DNA of 64,000 nucleotides from Chelydra serpentina (taxonomy: Eukaryota; Chordata; Testudines; Chelydridae): positions 23,020,001-23,084,000 of the forward strand of contig JBAIAC010000033.1 of the NCBI GenBank assembly GCA_037349315.1, read 5' to 3'. Of this stretch, positions 24,250-34,828 are shown one piece after another. The translations under genes and the position numbers were made by a program. Below the pieces are notes generated by a model that worked only from the letters and a program-made list of their open reading frames with translations, made no database searches and had not been told where the DNA came from. The first letter of the stretch is position 1, and every line of letters begins with the position of its first letter.

Positions 24250-25159
24250 TATTATCGTCCTATGCAGCTGCAAGCCCCACACCAGAGCCTGGCAACTGCG
24301 CCACAACGCCGTCCAAGACCGCCTAGTAAAGGCCATCAACCCGCGCCTGGGGCAGGTCGCCGTCAACCGCGCCATCCCCGGCACCGACAGCCAGCTGCGC
24401 CCAGACATCGTCATCACGGACGAGGTCGGAAAAAAGATCATCCTGGTCGACGTAACGATCCCGTTTGAGAACAGGACCCCGGCCCTCCGCGCAGCCCGAG
24501 CCCGCAAGCTCGAAAAGTACGCCCCCCTGGCCGACACCCTGCGGGCAAAGGGCTACGAGGTGCACACCGACGCCTTACTTGTTGGGGCCCTGGGTACCTG
24601 GGACCCGTGCAACGAACGCGTGCTGAGGACCTGTGGGGTGGGCCACCACTACGCGCGGCTCATGAGACGCCTAATGGTCTCGGACACTATCCGTTGGTCC
24701 CGTGACATTTACACGGAGCACGTAACCGGCCACCGCCAATACCAAGAATGAGCCGGGGAAATCCCGTCCACCCGCAAGGGGGAAGGGACCTAATTACCCC
24801 CCCCCCGCTGAACCCCATCCCCTGAGCTCCGAACCCACCCAACCTAGCCGAATCCCACCTCGTGAGGGTCGCCCCATTCTCACTTCCCAGCCCACTTACT
24901 CATACCTATGACTGTCTGTACTCCCTATGTGAGTGATAGACCCTCACCGCCTACCAACTGTAGCCTGATCCCGCCCACCGCTTACCCCTCCATTGGGGAC
25001 ATTGCAGCCTGTATGTATTATGTGTGCTGCCCAACCCCAAAATACTAACATCCCCCCATACTCTGCCTGCTACCCCCAATGACCAATAACTGACGCTTCA
25101 AACTGTTTGTATCATCTATTCTTAAACATTCTCTAATAAAATTAAATCAGTTTATTATC
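24250..25159 (+). mobile_element. 5'-truncated RLE-type non-LTR retrotransposon (R2/NeSL/Utopia-like)
   Basis: A GC- and CpG-rich insertion in AT-rich DNA. It carries the C-terminal end of a LINE ORF (to 24751), a ~390-bp C-rich 3' UTR, and an 'aataaaattaaatcag' end. The 7-bp word TATTATC at 24250-24256 and 25153-25159 is a plausible target duplication, giving an element of about 24257-25152. The well-kept open frame and CpG content suggest a fairly recent insertion. Exact clade is inference. R2-, NeSL- and Utopia-type elements share this C-terminal nuclease. Confidence 0.75.
24257..24751 (+). pseudogene. LINE restriction-like endonuclease domain, C-terminal fragment
   Basis: About 165 codons are open up to the TGA at 24749-24751. 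The upstream ATG at 24179 lies in flanking DNA and is fortuitous. The fragment starts just before an RHN motif (WQLRHNAVQDRL). It then has the nuclease core: RPDIVITDE and, about 15 residues on, IILVDVTIPFE. These are the PD...D arrangement of PD-(D/E)XK nucleases found at the C-terminus of early-branching LINEs. In intact elements this domain nicks the target for target-primed reverse transcription. The reverse transcriptase and upstream zinc motif are absent, so the copy is dead on arrival despite the intact reading frame. Confidence 0.75.
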
Positions 25160-26906
25160 TGCTACATCCTTCATTGGGAGACTTTTATAAGGGCAATGGG
25201 GTGAACTTAGTGAGCTCTTAGATACCAGGAAGCCAGGAAAAGAAAACACCTGTCTGCAACACAAGACTAGAAAAAACATTTGCATTACATATGTATCCCT
25301 TTTAAAATGTGTCCTCTGCATTTTAAAGGTCTTGCTCAGTGAATTCCATGCTTATTTAATCATAAATGCAGACTCTTATATTGAAGTTGTATCACCACAA
25401 ATTTTCCCCATGCAAAATCTATTTTTGATAGATGAAACGTATTGCTAACCTTTGTTAATGCTGTTATTTGTAGCACAGATCTCCCCTAATAACTTCTTTT
25501 AAATAAATACTATGTTAAGTTAGGGTTAAATATTGTGCTGTACCTTGAAAGGTAAAATGGGAATGAATTAATTTGGAGTTCTTCCAAGGACAAAAATGTT
25601 ATGTTATACATCACTGTAATGTGCCTTCTGTTCAGATCAATCAAATCACATCCATTTGGACTACTTCAAAGTGAGATATAATTGTGTCTTTTCCTTTTGA
25701 GAATTATAAAAGAAAATTATGAGAAAATCTGTTATGTTGAAAAGTTAAAGGTGTGCTAATGGATTATCAAATGTCTCATTCAACCTTAGTGGAAATGTTT
25801 TCATTGGGATAACTCAATTTAATGCAGCATAATATTATTTGATGATACATTGTGAAGTCCAAATAATGAGGTTTAAAAGCAAAGAGTGAAAATCCCTTTG
25901 GGGCAGTCTGCTAACAGTGATAGTTGGAAATAGCCATAACCTTATAACTTTTTGGCTGTACGATGCGATAATAATATAATTCTGGAGCTGGGTGGTATAG
26001 TGATATATGCTTCATTTATATCCATTCTACCAAGTGACATTTATTGAAAACTGACTGTTGGACTGCTTTCCATGTTGGTTGCTATCTATCTGCCTTGGTG
26101 CTGTTGGAGATTGTAATTACATTTTGCTTCATTTCCTGTATAATTTATGTGGAAAATCCTTCAATGGCAGGGAAGTACAAAGCCCAGACAATGAGAACAT
26201 GACACTGTGTAAGATTTAAGATGGTTGTTTAGAACCGAAGATAGAAGTTGGCCGTGACTGAGGCAATTTCAAGGTCATCCAGCGTAGGCAGAGCCCAAGC
26301 AATGCAGCAGTTTTGCGACTGTGGCAACTAAAACTGTTTTGCTACTTCTATAAACATTGATCTTCTATCATTCTTCTCAGAAATTAAGCTGCGTTTTATG
26401 GGGAGAGTAATTAGAGATTATTAATTTTGTTATATCTAGTGACCAGGACATTTAGAGACTAGGATACTTAATGTATCGAGTGATTAAAATGTTTGTTGTT
26501 CCAGAGCTTAACATTTTGTGATATTGTTTTATTCACCTCTCATATTTTTTTTTCTTTTGGCTGTTTTTTGATGGTGCTAGCCATTTTTAAAAAAATAAGT
26601 ATTTTAATACCAAATGATTATCGGCTGGGTTTCTTTTTAGGATTTTTTCTTCCTAAATCTTCATCCTTCCAGTTTCTCTCAGCACCACTCAGGTGTAAGA
26701 TGTTACAGACTGGAGATAATTAGCTGGGTTCATTTCTCCAGGAAAATAATAAACCTCTCTTCGGCAGATGCTTTAAAAATTGTTCAGTGTTTTTCTTCAG
26801 AAAATATAAGTTCTGTCTACTAATGACATTGCTGTTGATTTCCATAATGGCGTATGAATAGTAAAGGAAGGCAGTCTGCAATATCTATCCATAATCTGTG
26901 TTTGAA
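25160..26906. other. Gene-free AT-rich stretch
   Basis: No exon or repeat that I can support. Confidence 0.45.
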
Positions 26907-26990
26907 AAGTACCTAGCACAATGGAGTCCTGATCCATCACTGGACTCCTAGGCTTTACCCACAATGCACATAAAGAATAATAATAATAGC
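26907..26990 (+). mobile_element. CORE-SINE/MIR-type 3' tail fragment
   Basis: 'AAGTACCTAGCACAATGGAG' followed by 'tcctgatccatcactggactcctagg' matches the tail of the repeat at 10214-10493. It ends in a short (AAT)n run. Confidence 0.6.
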
Positions 26991-28309
26991 ATTGTATACA
27001 ATAAATAATGCTGGACTAGATTTCCCTTCCTGAATTGCTGGTGGTGGATAACACCTCATTTCTAGAGAAATCAATGAATTGTCTTAATTCCTTGTTGAAG
27101 GCCTTTTTCAATTGTGGTACACTCTGCATATACTGAATTTTAATGCTGTGAAAATGAACTGACTTGGTGCTAAAAACAAGGAACACTGGATGTGCGTATT
27201 GCGCAATGGCCCTTCTGCATGTCTGCTCAAGCCCATGGCTCCTGACCTGAAAGACACTTTCTTAGCATGTCCAGAGCTGAACTTCTCAATCAAGCCAAAA
27301 TGTTGTACGAGTTTGACACAATTCCTTGTTAACACGTTGTGCTACATCAGGTGTGAATAATTTCCAATACGACATACTACAGTACTACCCATCATGTTAG
27401 ACATTAGAGACATGATTGAGTCAGCCCTCCTGCCCCAGGTCTGCATACCCTCAGATTTGTAGTGTTTGAAATCTGGAACTAGAATTTGCAAAAGCCCACT
27501 ATATTCATAGTAGTTTAATCCAAAGGCGTAGGTCTGGACACCTCAGAACTTTGAGCTGTATGAAGCTTGAATCTAAATTTTGTGGGTTGGGCCCATCTCT
27601 GTTTAAAATGTTACTAAAGGAGAAAGCTGGTACAATCTGCAATAATTATTTTATTATTCTTTCAATGCATCTATTTTTCTTAGTTTCCCTTTTAAGACAT
27701 CCAATCTCTCCTTCAGTAATACTTACCAAGGAAACAGTTTTTCACTTGATTAGCCAGGCATATGGAATGTTCTTTTCTAAAACCTTTTCCAAAATATTCA
27801 CTACAGACCCTTTAAATTAAGCCCTTGTGCTTCATATTTAATGTTTCTTATCAATATTTCAGGACACTAGGATTTTAACGAGTCATCTTGCAATGGGAAT
27901 CATTGGAATGCAAATTATATCATTTCATTTCAGAGCTGAAGTTGATTCTGCACATATTATTTTTGAACCGTATAAAGACACACTCCCCCAACACAGTATT
28001 TCAGATTTATTGCAGAGCAGAGAGCATCCTCTATTGAATTAACCTAGATGATCATCATCATTCATGGGCCTGCCAGACTTTCTGTTGCAGTTTACCACTT
28101 TCATTTTGTTGCATTTGATTGTGCTGTCATTATGGCATTTATTACATTGCAGCCTAGACATCTAACTGTACTTGCTCTCAGTACTGGATGATTTCCATCA
28201 TCCCCATTATGCATATGGTGGCTGATGGCTTCACAAAAATATAATATCAGAAAACATTTTGAAATCCAAAGCACTGCAGAGTAAACGGGGATATAGCTCT
28301 GACTCCAAT
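26991..28309. other. Gene-free stretch
   Basis: Nothing recognisable in either strand. Confidence 0.45.
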
Positions 28310-28500
28310 ACAGTGAACTTCTATATGGGGCCTCTCAGACAAGGATCTCAAAGTGGTTTACAAATATTAATTAATTAAACCCTAAACCTCATAATAGCCC
28401 TGTGTGGGATAAAATATTATGCCCATTTTACAGATGAGGTGAAACGATTTGCCCATAGTTCAACAATAAAGCGGTGGTACAACATGGGTTAGAAACCAAG
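28310..28500 (+). mobile_element. Old SINE/LINE-type repeat (MIR/L2-like)
   Basis: It contains 'TGGTTTACAAATATTAATTA', 'CATAATAGCCCTGTG' and 'ATGCCCATTTTACAGATGAG', followed by 'tgcccatagttcaac'. This is the typical ordered phrase set of ancient amniote repeats. A related copy lies at 38285-38445. Confidence 0.55.
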
Positions 28501-28644
28501 CCCCTAATCTAGCATGATGTACCACATGAATCAACCCCCTGGGTCTGTGCAGAGGCCCATTGAAGTCAATGGGGCTCCACACAGTGCAGGGGTCCACCCC
28601 ACTGTATTCTCGAGGAAGCAAATAGCAAATGTTTACATTATGAG

Positions 28645-28870
28645 CAGTATAGTAGTACAGCTGTGGCGCAGTAACTGTGCTACTGTAGCACCGTAGCGTA
28701 GATGCATCTAACACTAACAGAAGGGGGTTTCCCATCCCTATAGGTAATCTACCTCCTTGAGCTGCAGTGGCCAGGTCGACGGAAACATTCGTCCGCTGAG
28801 CTAGTCGTGTCTACATCCAAGGTTAGGTTGGCACAACTACAGCACAGATAGGATAAACACTGACACGAAC
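28645..28870. mobile_element. Degraded Harbinger-like MITE
   Basis: It contains 'GTACAGCTGTGGCGCAGTAA', a hairpin-like 'GACGGAAACATTCGTCCGCTG' region shortened here, and 'GTGTCTACATCCAAGGTTAG' with 'ggcacaactac'. This order resembles sauropsid GTCTACAC-type MITEs. The edges are not sharp. Confidence 0.45.
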
Positions 28871-31254
28871 TGAACCACAACCAAACTTTCTGATCCTTCA
28901 TTTCTGCAGGTCTCTACACTTCCTGGAGCTGGCCAGAAATGGGAAAAGACATTGTTCATTTCACAAGAGTCTTCTCACAAGATTTCTAGGGCACGTCTGC
29001 AAAGTCAAGATATTCAAAGGGTCAGAAAAGCATCTACATGTTTGGCTGCTTTTCCCAACCACTGAATTTCTTAAGGTTTTCCCCCTCACTACTATGCTGA
29101 TTTTTTTTTCACTGCATCCTATGTCTGCCTTGTAATGATTCATCTTAGCTAGATAATAATTTGGTTAACATGCTTTCAATGAAGTCCCTGGTGAAATTAA
29201 TATGTTTGTAATATATTTAACACATTGATGTGCTCTGAAGGACAGTCAGACTGGAATCAGGCAGAGTGGAATCTAATACTAAGTACCACTTCTCTAATGG
29301 CAACAGTAGACTGCCTGAGGCAACAATGAATCAAGCTTTCTTATAGTTCATAGTTGCTCCTCTTCCCACCACAGCAGATGGTGCTGTAAGTCACAGAGCC
29401 CAGATTCTAACCCATGGGGCCAAAGCTAGGGCATATTCAGAGAAAGGTACTCACTTCCACTGAAAGCCAGGCCAAGTCAGTCTTTTCATTTTCAGCACAA
29501 GATGCAAGACTCCACTCTTTCTGCGTGCCTTCTCCTCACAGCTAGGTTGTGGAATGGGCACAGCTGCATGCCCCAGAGAAATAAATCACCAGCATTCCTT
29601 CTTTTTAAGTAAGTGGCTTTGTGATTGAGAGGGAGTGCTTGAAAACTGCAACCTTCTTAAATGAGGGACTTGATGTATTTATGGGATAAACTCACATAGG
29701 GCTAGCCCCTGGTCTAACATCAAAGCCCTGCTCCAGTAGTCAGGCAGGCTGTGCCCTCATGACAGATCAGCAGTACACCCCACATGTGTGAGGAGTGGGT
29801 GGGACACCCGTACTTAAGCAGAAGAAGTAATCTCATCACACAGGTTATTTATGGTGCCTAGCTGTGCTGATTGCAAAGGGTTGTTTGTGGTCAGCTAACA
29901 CACCTCACTCGAGTCACTGCATTACATCATTGTAATTTGGTCCAGCTGTCCCAGTCAGCACAGTTTGTTAGGGATGGCGGCACTGGCTACTACTTGCTGG
30001 GGTCACACAATCTGTAGAGAGGGATTATTTGCAATAGTAGTCCCGTTTGGTGCAGGCCTGTGTCTCCGTTTGCAGTTCTGTCAGTGGGACAGTGCATACC
30101 ATCAGCAGGACGAGATGTACTGCTGCCCAGGTTCTCCAGTGTGTGTGGCATGTGTGTATGCTCCCTTACTACTTAGCCTATGGTGTTTTCTAAATCTGAT
30201 ACACTTCTAAATTCTCATTATGGTGTGTGACGCCACCGAATTATGATAATGATAGTCATGCAATTCATAAAAATAATCCCCTTCTGATGGTGTGTTGGTG
30301 ATCTTGGAAATTCATTTAAATAACCAGCAGCCTTTTAAACTAAAGTTCAGATTTTATGCATGATCTGAATGCAATATGGTAAATTGATGGGATTATTTCC
30401 TCCTGATCCAAGATCATATCTCTCATTAATATCAACAGGAAGTATGCACATATGGCAATGGGAGAATGAAACCATTATTATTAAAGCTCTATTCAAATAA
30501 TTTGTATAAGGATACTTCAGTACGATTTTGGTCCAATAGATCAGTTTACCATCTCAATGCAAAGTTAGTAGATTTAGAAACCTCATTGCCGTTCTCATTT
30601 CCATCCATGAAACTCCACTGACTTTTCTGGGGTTGCACAGGTGTAAATGAGAAAAGAATTTGTCCCATAGAGCTTATTTAATATAGAATGCTGCAATATG
30701 CATTTTTCATAAGAATGAGAGCATCAGAATATTCCTAGTTTAATTCATTGTAGAATTAATTTGATGAAATACATCAAAAACAACTGAAAGAATTTAAAGA
30801 AATTCCCCCAAAAGTTGTCACGTTATCAGTTCAAAAAGTTTTATTTCTATAAATCCTGTAACATATTTTGCTGTCTTCCTTGGAGAAATTAACCTTGCCT
30901 AAAATAATAAAATTTTGGCCGCTAAAGTTGATGGATACTGATTCAAGCAATCAAAAACTAGCAGGTAAAATTCATAAGAATTTTTGCAAAAACATTTTCT
31001 CTTTTTTTTTGTTCAATTTAAAAATTTCAATACAAAATTTTGTTGACATTTCTCATTCTTAGACATTTGTGCCAGATGTAAACTGGCCCCATCATATCAA
31101 CCCAGACCCATCTCAGATAAGTGGACCAAGATATAAAGACGATGGACCAATGACAATTTACACCAGGTGAGAATCTGCTCCCAATTTCATACCAGAATTC
31201 CTGTCACATTTATAATACATAAGATCACCCTATAATGTTTATACCTCACAGCAA
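28871..31254. other. Gene-free stretch
   Basis: No supported exon. Nothing beyond short frames. Confidence 0.4.
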
Positions 31255-31256
31255 AC

Positions 31257-31290
31257 TTTTTCTTTCTTTCTTTCTTTCTTTCTTTCTTTC
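31257..31290. repeat. (TTTC)n microsatellite
   Basis: About eight tandem TTTC units. The tract is pure polypyrimidine on this strand. Confidence 0.95.
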
Positions 31291-32925
31291 ACGATCAACT
31301 GTATTGTCTCCTAATCTTAGCCTCAACCCTCCTTGAAAGTGAGGGGCCCCAAAATTATGTCTGAGTTTTTCTAATATTGGCCACAGTAAATAAATAAAGA
31401 AATACATACATAAATAAAATTTGCTTTGAGTCTAACCAGAGCATAAAGTGCTTAGCATGTCTCGGGATGCTGCTCAATAAAAATGCACAAGGTGCTCATT
31501 TTCCAAGCTTTTGAAATATATTGAAAAGTGTGGCAATACCACAGGGAGAGAGCCATATAAGAACTTAGAAGGCTAGATAGACGCAACCCCTGATTTTATG
31601 GAGCTCTTAGGGGACATCTGTAACCTTTGTAAAATTGTAGGTTCTCCTAAACATAGACACTTCACAGGGAGTTAAGGGCTTAATTTCAGTCCCATGGATC
31701 TCCCTAAAACTGAAGCTCCACAGGAATATGCAAACTCAAGGAACATAACCTTTCATTAACCTGGAATTTCAGCTAATCCGAGTTCAGAAAATCAAGGTTG
31801 TGCTGTGTGTATTTTTAAATATATGAAAGTTGCTGCATGACAAATAAGTCTCCCTGTCATGCACAGATAACAGCAATTATGTGCATGTGTTAAAGGGTTT
31901 GAACCCTACGATTATAAAATATTAAAACACCAATTAGAATCAAGTATATAATCACTGTAATATTCACAAGAAAGAGAATGAGTCAAAATGCATTTTGGGC
32001 TGAAATACAGTGTGTGGGAATTGGTAGTTGGATTTTCTGGCTGTTAACCTGCTGGGTAAAAAAGTTAGCGAAGGATTCTGCACCGAGCTCTGAATTAATA
32101 GTTGTGGTTTTAAAAATAGAATCACAAGAATGGCAGGCACGATGGACAATGGTAGAATGCCACCAATTTGTCCAGTGAGTGCTCTGCGCCTGCTTTCTGC
32201 TTTCTCAGAGAGCGCACTTTGCATCCCAGGGTATAAGACAATTTCCCTATTCATGACTCTTATTGTTCATTTTTGCTTGTGCTTTTAGCATGGAGTAGTA
32301 ACTTCAAATGAATGTCAGTAATCTAACTCCAGCACCAGCAGCATTAGAGCTATGCTGTGCTAAATTGTTTCCTTGGTTTAAGATTAGACTTCAAGGATTT
32401 TATTTTATTTTTTGGTAATGAAAGGGAAACTAATATCCTCCCTTTTGACAAGTTAGGAAACATTAGCCAATTAAATCTATTTATAAAACTCCCCTGCATC
32501 ATTAGTGCTAGCATTCTCTCAAGCTCTGTTTTTCATTAGCTCAGCGGCATACTGTTGCTGGCATATAAAAGGACACAGTTTTATTTATGGAATGAAAAAA
32601 CCATAATGAACTAATATTAAACCTTAATCTTTCTTGTGTAATTCCCTAAAGTGTAATATAAGGCTTCTGGGAGCCCAGCTTAAGGTGAATGTTGGAACTC
32701 TTGCCAGGAACAGCAGCACAGAATGAGGTTTCGGGCCGTTTCTCTGCTACCTGTTAGTCATCACTCGTCTGGAGTAGAAGGATGTGAGGCAGCTAGGTAC
32801 CATGAATAAAACAGCTGCCCTTTCAATCAAATGTCTCCAGCGACATCTGAAGGTGTGGCGATATAAAAGGCCCCAGGCCTTCAACCAAAATTGCAGTAAA
32901 TTAAGTGGGGTAGCAGAATCCTTTT
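31291..32925. other. Gene-free stretch
   Basis: No exon or confident repeat boundary was seen. Confidence 0.4.
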
Positions 32926-33113
32926 GTGGGGAACAGGGCTGGCTTTAAGCTGATTCCACCGATTCCCTGAATCGGGCCCTGCACTTCAGGGCGCCCCACT
33001 CCGGCGGGAGGTGGGTTTTTTTTTCTTTTTTTGCTCAGCCAGAAGGATGAGGAGCCCTGCCGTCGTTCTTCGCGTGGGGCCCCGCACCCGCTAAAGCCGG
33101 CCCTGGTGGGGAA
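32926..33113. mobile_element. hAT-like MITE with 8-bp target duplication
   Basis: A 172-bp element (32934-33105) with ends CAGGGCTGGCTTTAAGC and GCTAAAGCCGGCCCTG, near-perfect inverted repeats. It is flanked by the perfect 8-bp duplication GTGGGGAA (32926-32933 and 33106-33113). Non-coding, GC-rich, with a T-run near 33016. Confidence 0.9.
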
Positions 33114-33434
33114 GGGTAGCCTCTGGACAGAGGAATGATCCAGCAAAATTTCACCTCTATTGACCCCCTTGGTGGGAGTGTTAATGTTTTATCTTAGCCT
33201 TGAGCTCCTAGTATGGTCACAGCATGTAGCCTCCTGAGATTGCTGAAAACTGCATCACTCCTCTGAGTACTACTGAGAAACAAAGTCAATGTATCATGGT
33301 AATCCACATCCTTCCTTCCCCGTCCCCTCCCTACTTTCTGTCAGCCTGATTTATTGTCACTTTGACTAGTGAGGCTAATAGCTCATTGAGGCAGAGAACA
33401 TGTCCTTCTCTAAGGTGCCTACATTAGATTCTGT

Positions 33435-33665
33435 TGTGAATTCTTACCAATGAGCAGATTGGTTTCAAGATATAAACTCTTTCTTGAAAATGAAAGCTAC
33501 GTACAGCAATAAGGTCACAAAACTTTCTACTACTCTCTGGCTGTAGCCTGCAACTTCGCTGTCCAGGGTTTTTGTGTTGGCTCCCCAGCAGCAAGTGTGT
33601 CTCAGGAAACTCAACAACCACATGACATTGTACAAGAAGTGTGGCACCTGCTACTCTATAGCACA
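33435..33665 (-). repeat. 3' LTR of the small gypsy-type element
   Basis: 231 bp, on the minus strand starting TGTGCTATAGAG and ending GAATTCACA. It aligns with 34633-34823 over phrases such as 'ggctacagccagag' and 'ttgctgtacgtag'. Confidence 0.75.
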
Positions 33666-34067
33666 CTTCCCTGTTTTAGATCCCTTTCTAGATTTCCTGC
33701 TTTCTCAGCACATTTTAGTTTAATGGTTGGGTTTATTGCAGTTCATGCATATTAGTCCCTGTGCTGGGCATTTCCTATCCTCATGAAAGTTGCCACATCA
33801 CTAGTATTGTTTCCAGCTTTCCATATTTCTGTCCTCGTCCATTTTAATTTCTGTGAACTTCTCCCTGGCTGCTTTAATTGTTGTACAAAAACGAAGTCAT
33901 ATGCTCTGTGCCTTTCTCTAGTTTTTCTGTTTGTTCACTGCTTAGCATACACGTATTGACCTTTCTAAAGTCAGATTCATCTCCCTTAGTCGTTCATAGA
34001 CATTCTTATTGTTACACCCCAGAACAGGCTGGTCTTTAACAAGCGAGTCTGATTTAATATTCTATAT

Positions 34068-34397
34068 TCATGGGATTGATTTTTTAGTTATAAGCCTGTG
34101 ACAAACACCTCTATAGAGGACACAATGATCTGCAAACCTTTTCATTGTTTCTGCAAAGCTTTCCTCTCTTTCCTCACCACCGTCTGTATGGGATGCACTG
34201 CATACATCTCGCACTTTTGTCCTTGCCGCTAGCAGCAGAGCAATATTTTGCTCATCCTCCCATTTGTTTGCACCCGTGGCTTTCATAAAGCGCTCAAATT
34301 GCTGTTTGAAGCATTTCCAGACACAGTCCGCATTTCCGCTGATTCTCAGGCCTGGTTGGGGAGTTACTTTCTGTTGCACAGGCTCTGTAGCAGCCAT
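34068..34397 (-). pseudogene. gypsy-type gag fragment
   Basis: The frame begins MAATEPVQQ and has a W..FKQQFERFMKATG segment followed by ALLLAARTKVRDV, the usual start of a Ty3/gypsy capsid. After the stop at 34068, degenerate capsid sequence appears to continue to about 33890 in shifted frames (an 'ERLREMNLTLERSI'-like helix). No zinc knuckle, protease or polymerase was seen. It lies between the two LTRs of the same element and is not expected to be a host gene. Confidence 0.7.
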
Positions 34398-34632
34398 TTC
34401 AATAATACCCCTCCCACTGGGGCATCTAGTATTCTCTTGTAACTCCTGCCTGCTTGGTGTGGTGCTCTGTCCCCCTCTAGTGGCACCTAGCCCAGCTAGA
34501 GATTGATGAGTCTGCTACAGGCTTAGCTAAGGGCCATGTGGCTTTTATTTCATGCAGTAGAGACTCAGACACTTTTGATCCTGCCTACTGAGGTCTGTCA
34601 GCATTACACTGGGCCTTCCACCGCTGGTGCCA

Positions 34633-34823
34633 CGTAGTATCTTCTGACGAGCAAGCCAATTTCAAGATAAATCCTTTAGTGAGAACAGAAACTAAGTACA
34701 GCAATTCGGTAACAAAACGTCTCTGGCCGTAGCCTGTGACTGCCCTGTCCTGGACTCCTTTGTTTTTGCTCCTCAGCAGGAAGTGTAGCATCTCTATTTC
34801 TTGGAGGACTTACCCAAAGCACA
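34633..34823 (-). repeat. 5' LTR of the small gypsy-type element
   Basis: 191 bp, on the minus strand starting TGTGCTTTGG and ending ACTACG (probably once ACTACA). The next base begins a primer-binding site. Confidence 0.75.
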
Positions 34824-34828
34824 CTGTT

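Larger units (their letters stand above)
33431..34828 (-). mobile_element. Small gypsy-type LTR retrotransposon, internally deleted
   Basis: In minus-strand order it has a 5' LTR (34823-34633), a primer-binding site TGGCACCAGCGG directly after the LTR (34632 leftward), a leader, a gag remnant, a short purine tract, and a 3' LTR (33665-33435). CTGT(T) on both sides (33431-33435 and 34824-34828) is the likely target duplication. There is no pol. The total of ~1.39 kb makes it a non-autonomous or internally deleted copy. The LTRs differ at many positions, so it is old. Confidence 0.75.

Noticed and set aside
24179..24256. N-terminal extension of the RLE protein from the ATG at 24179
   Set aside because: This part lies outside the element, before the likely target duplication. 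The frame is open by chance.
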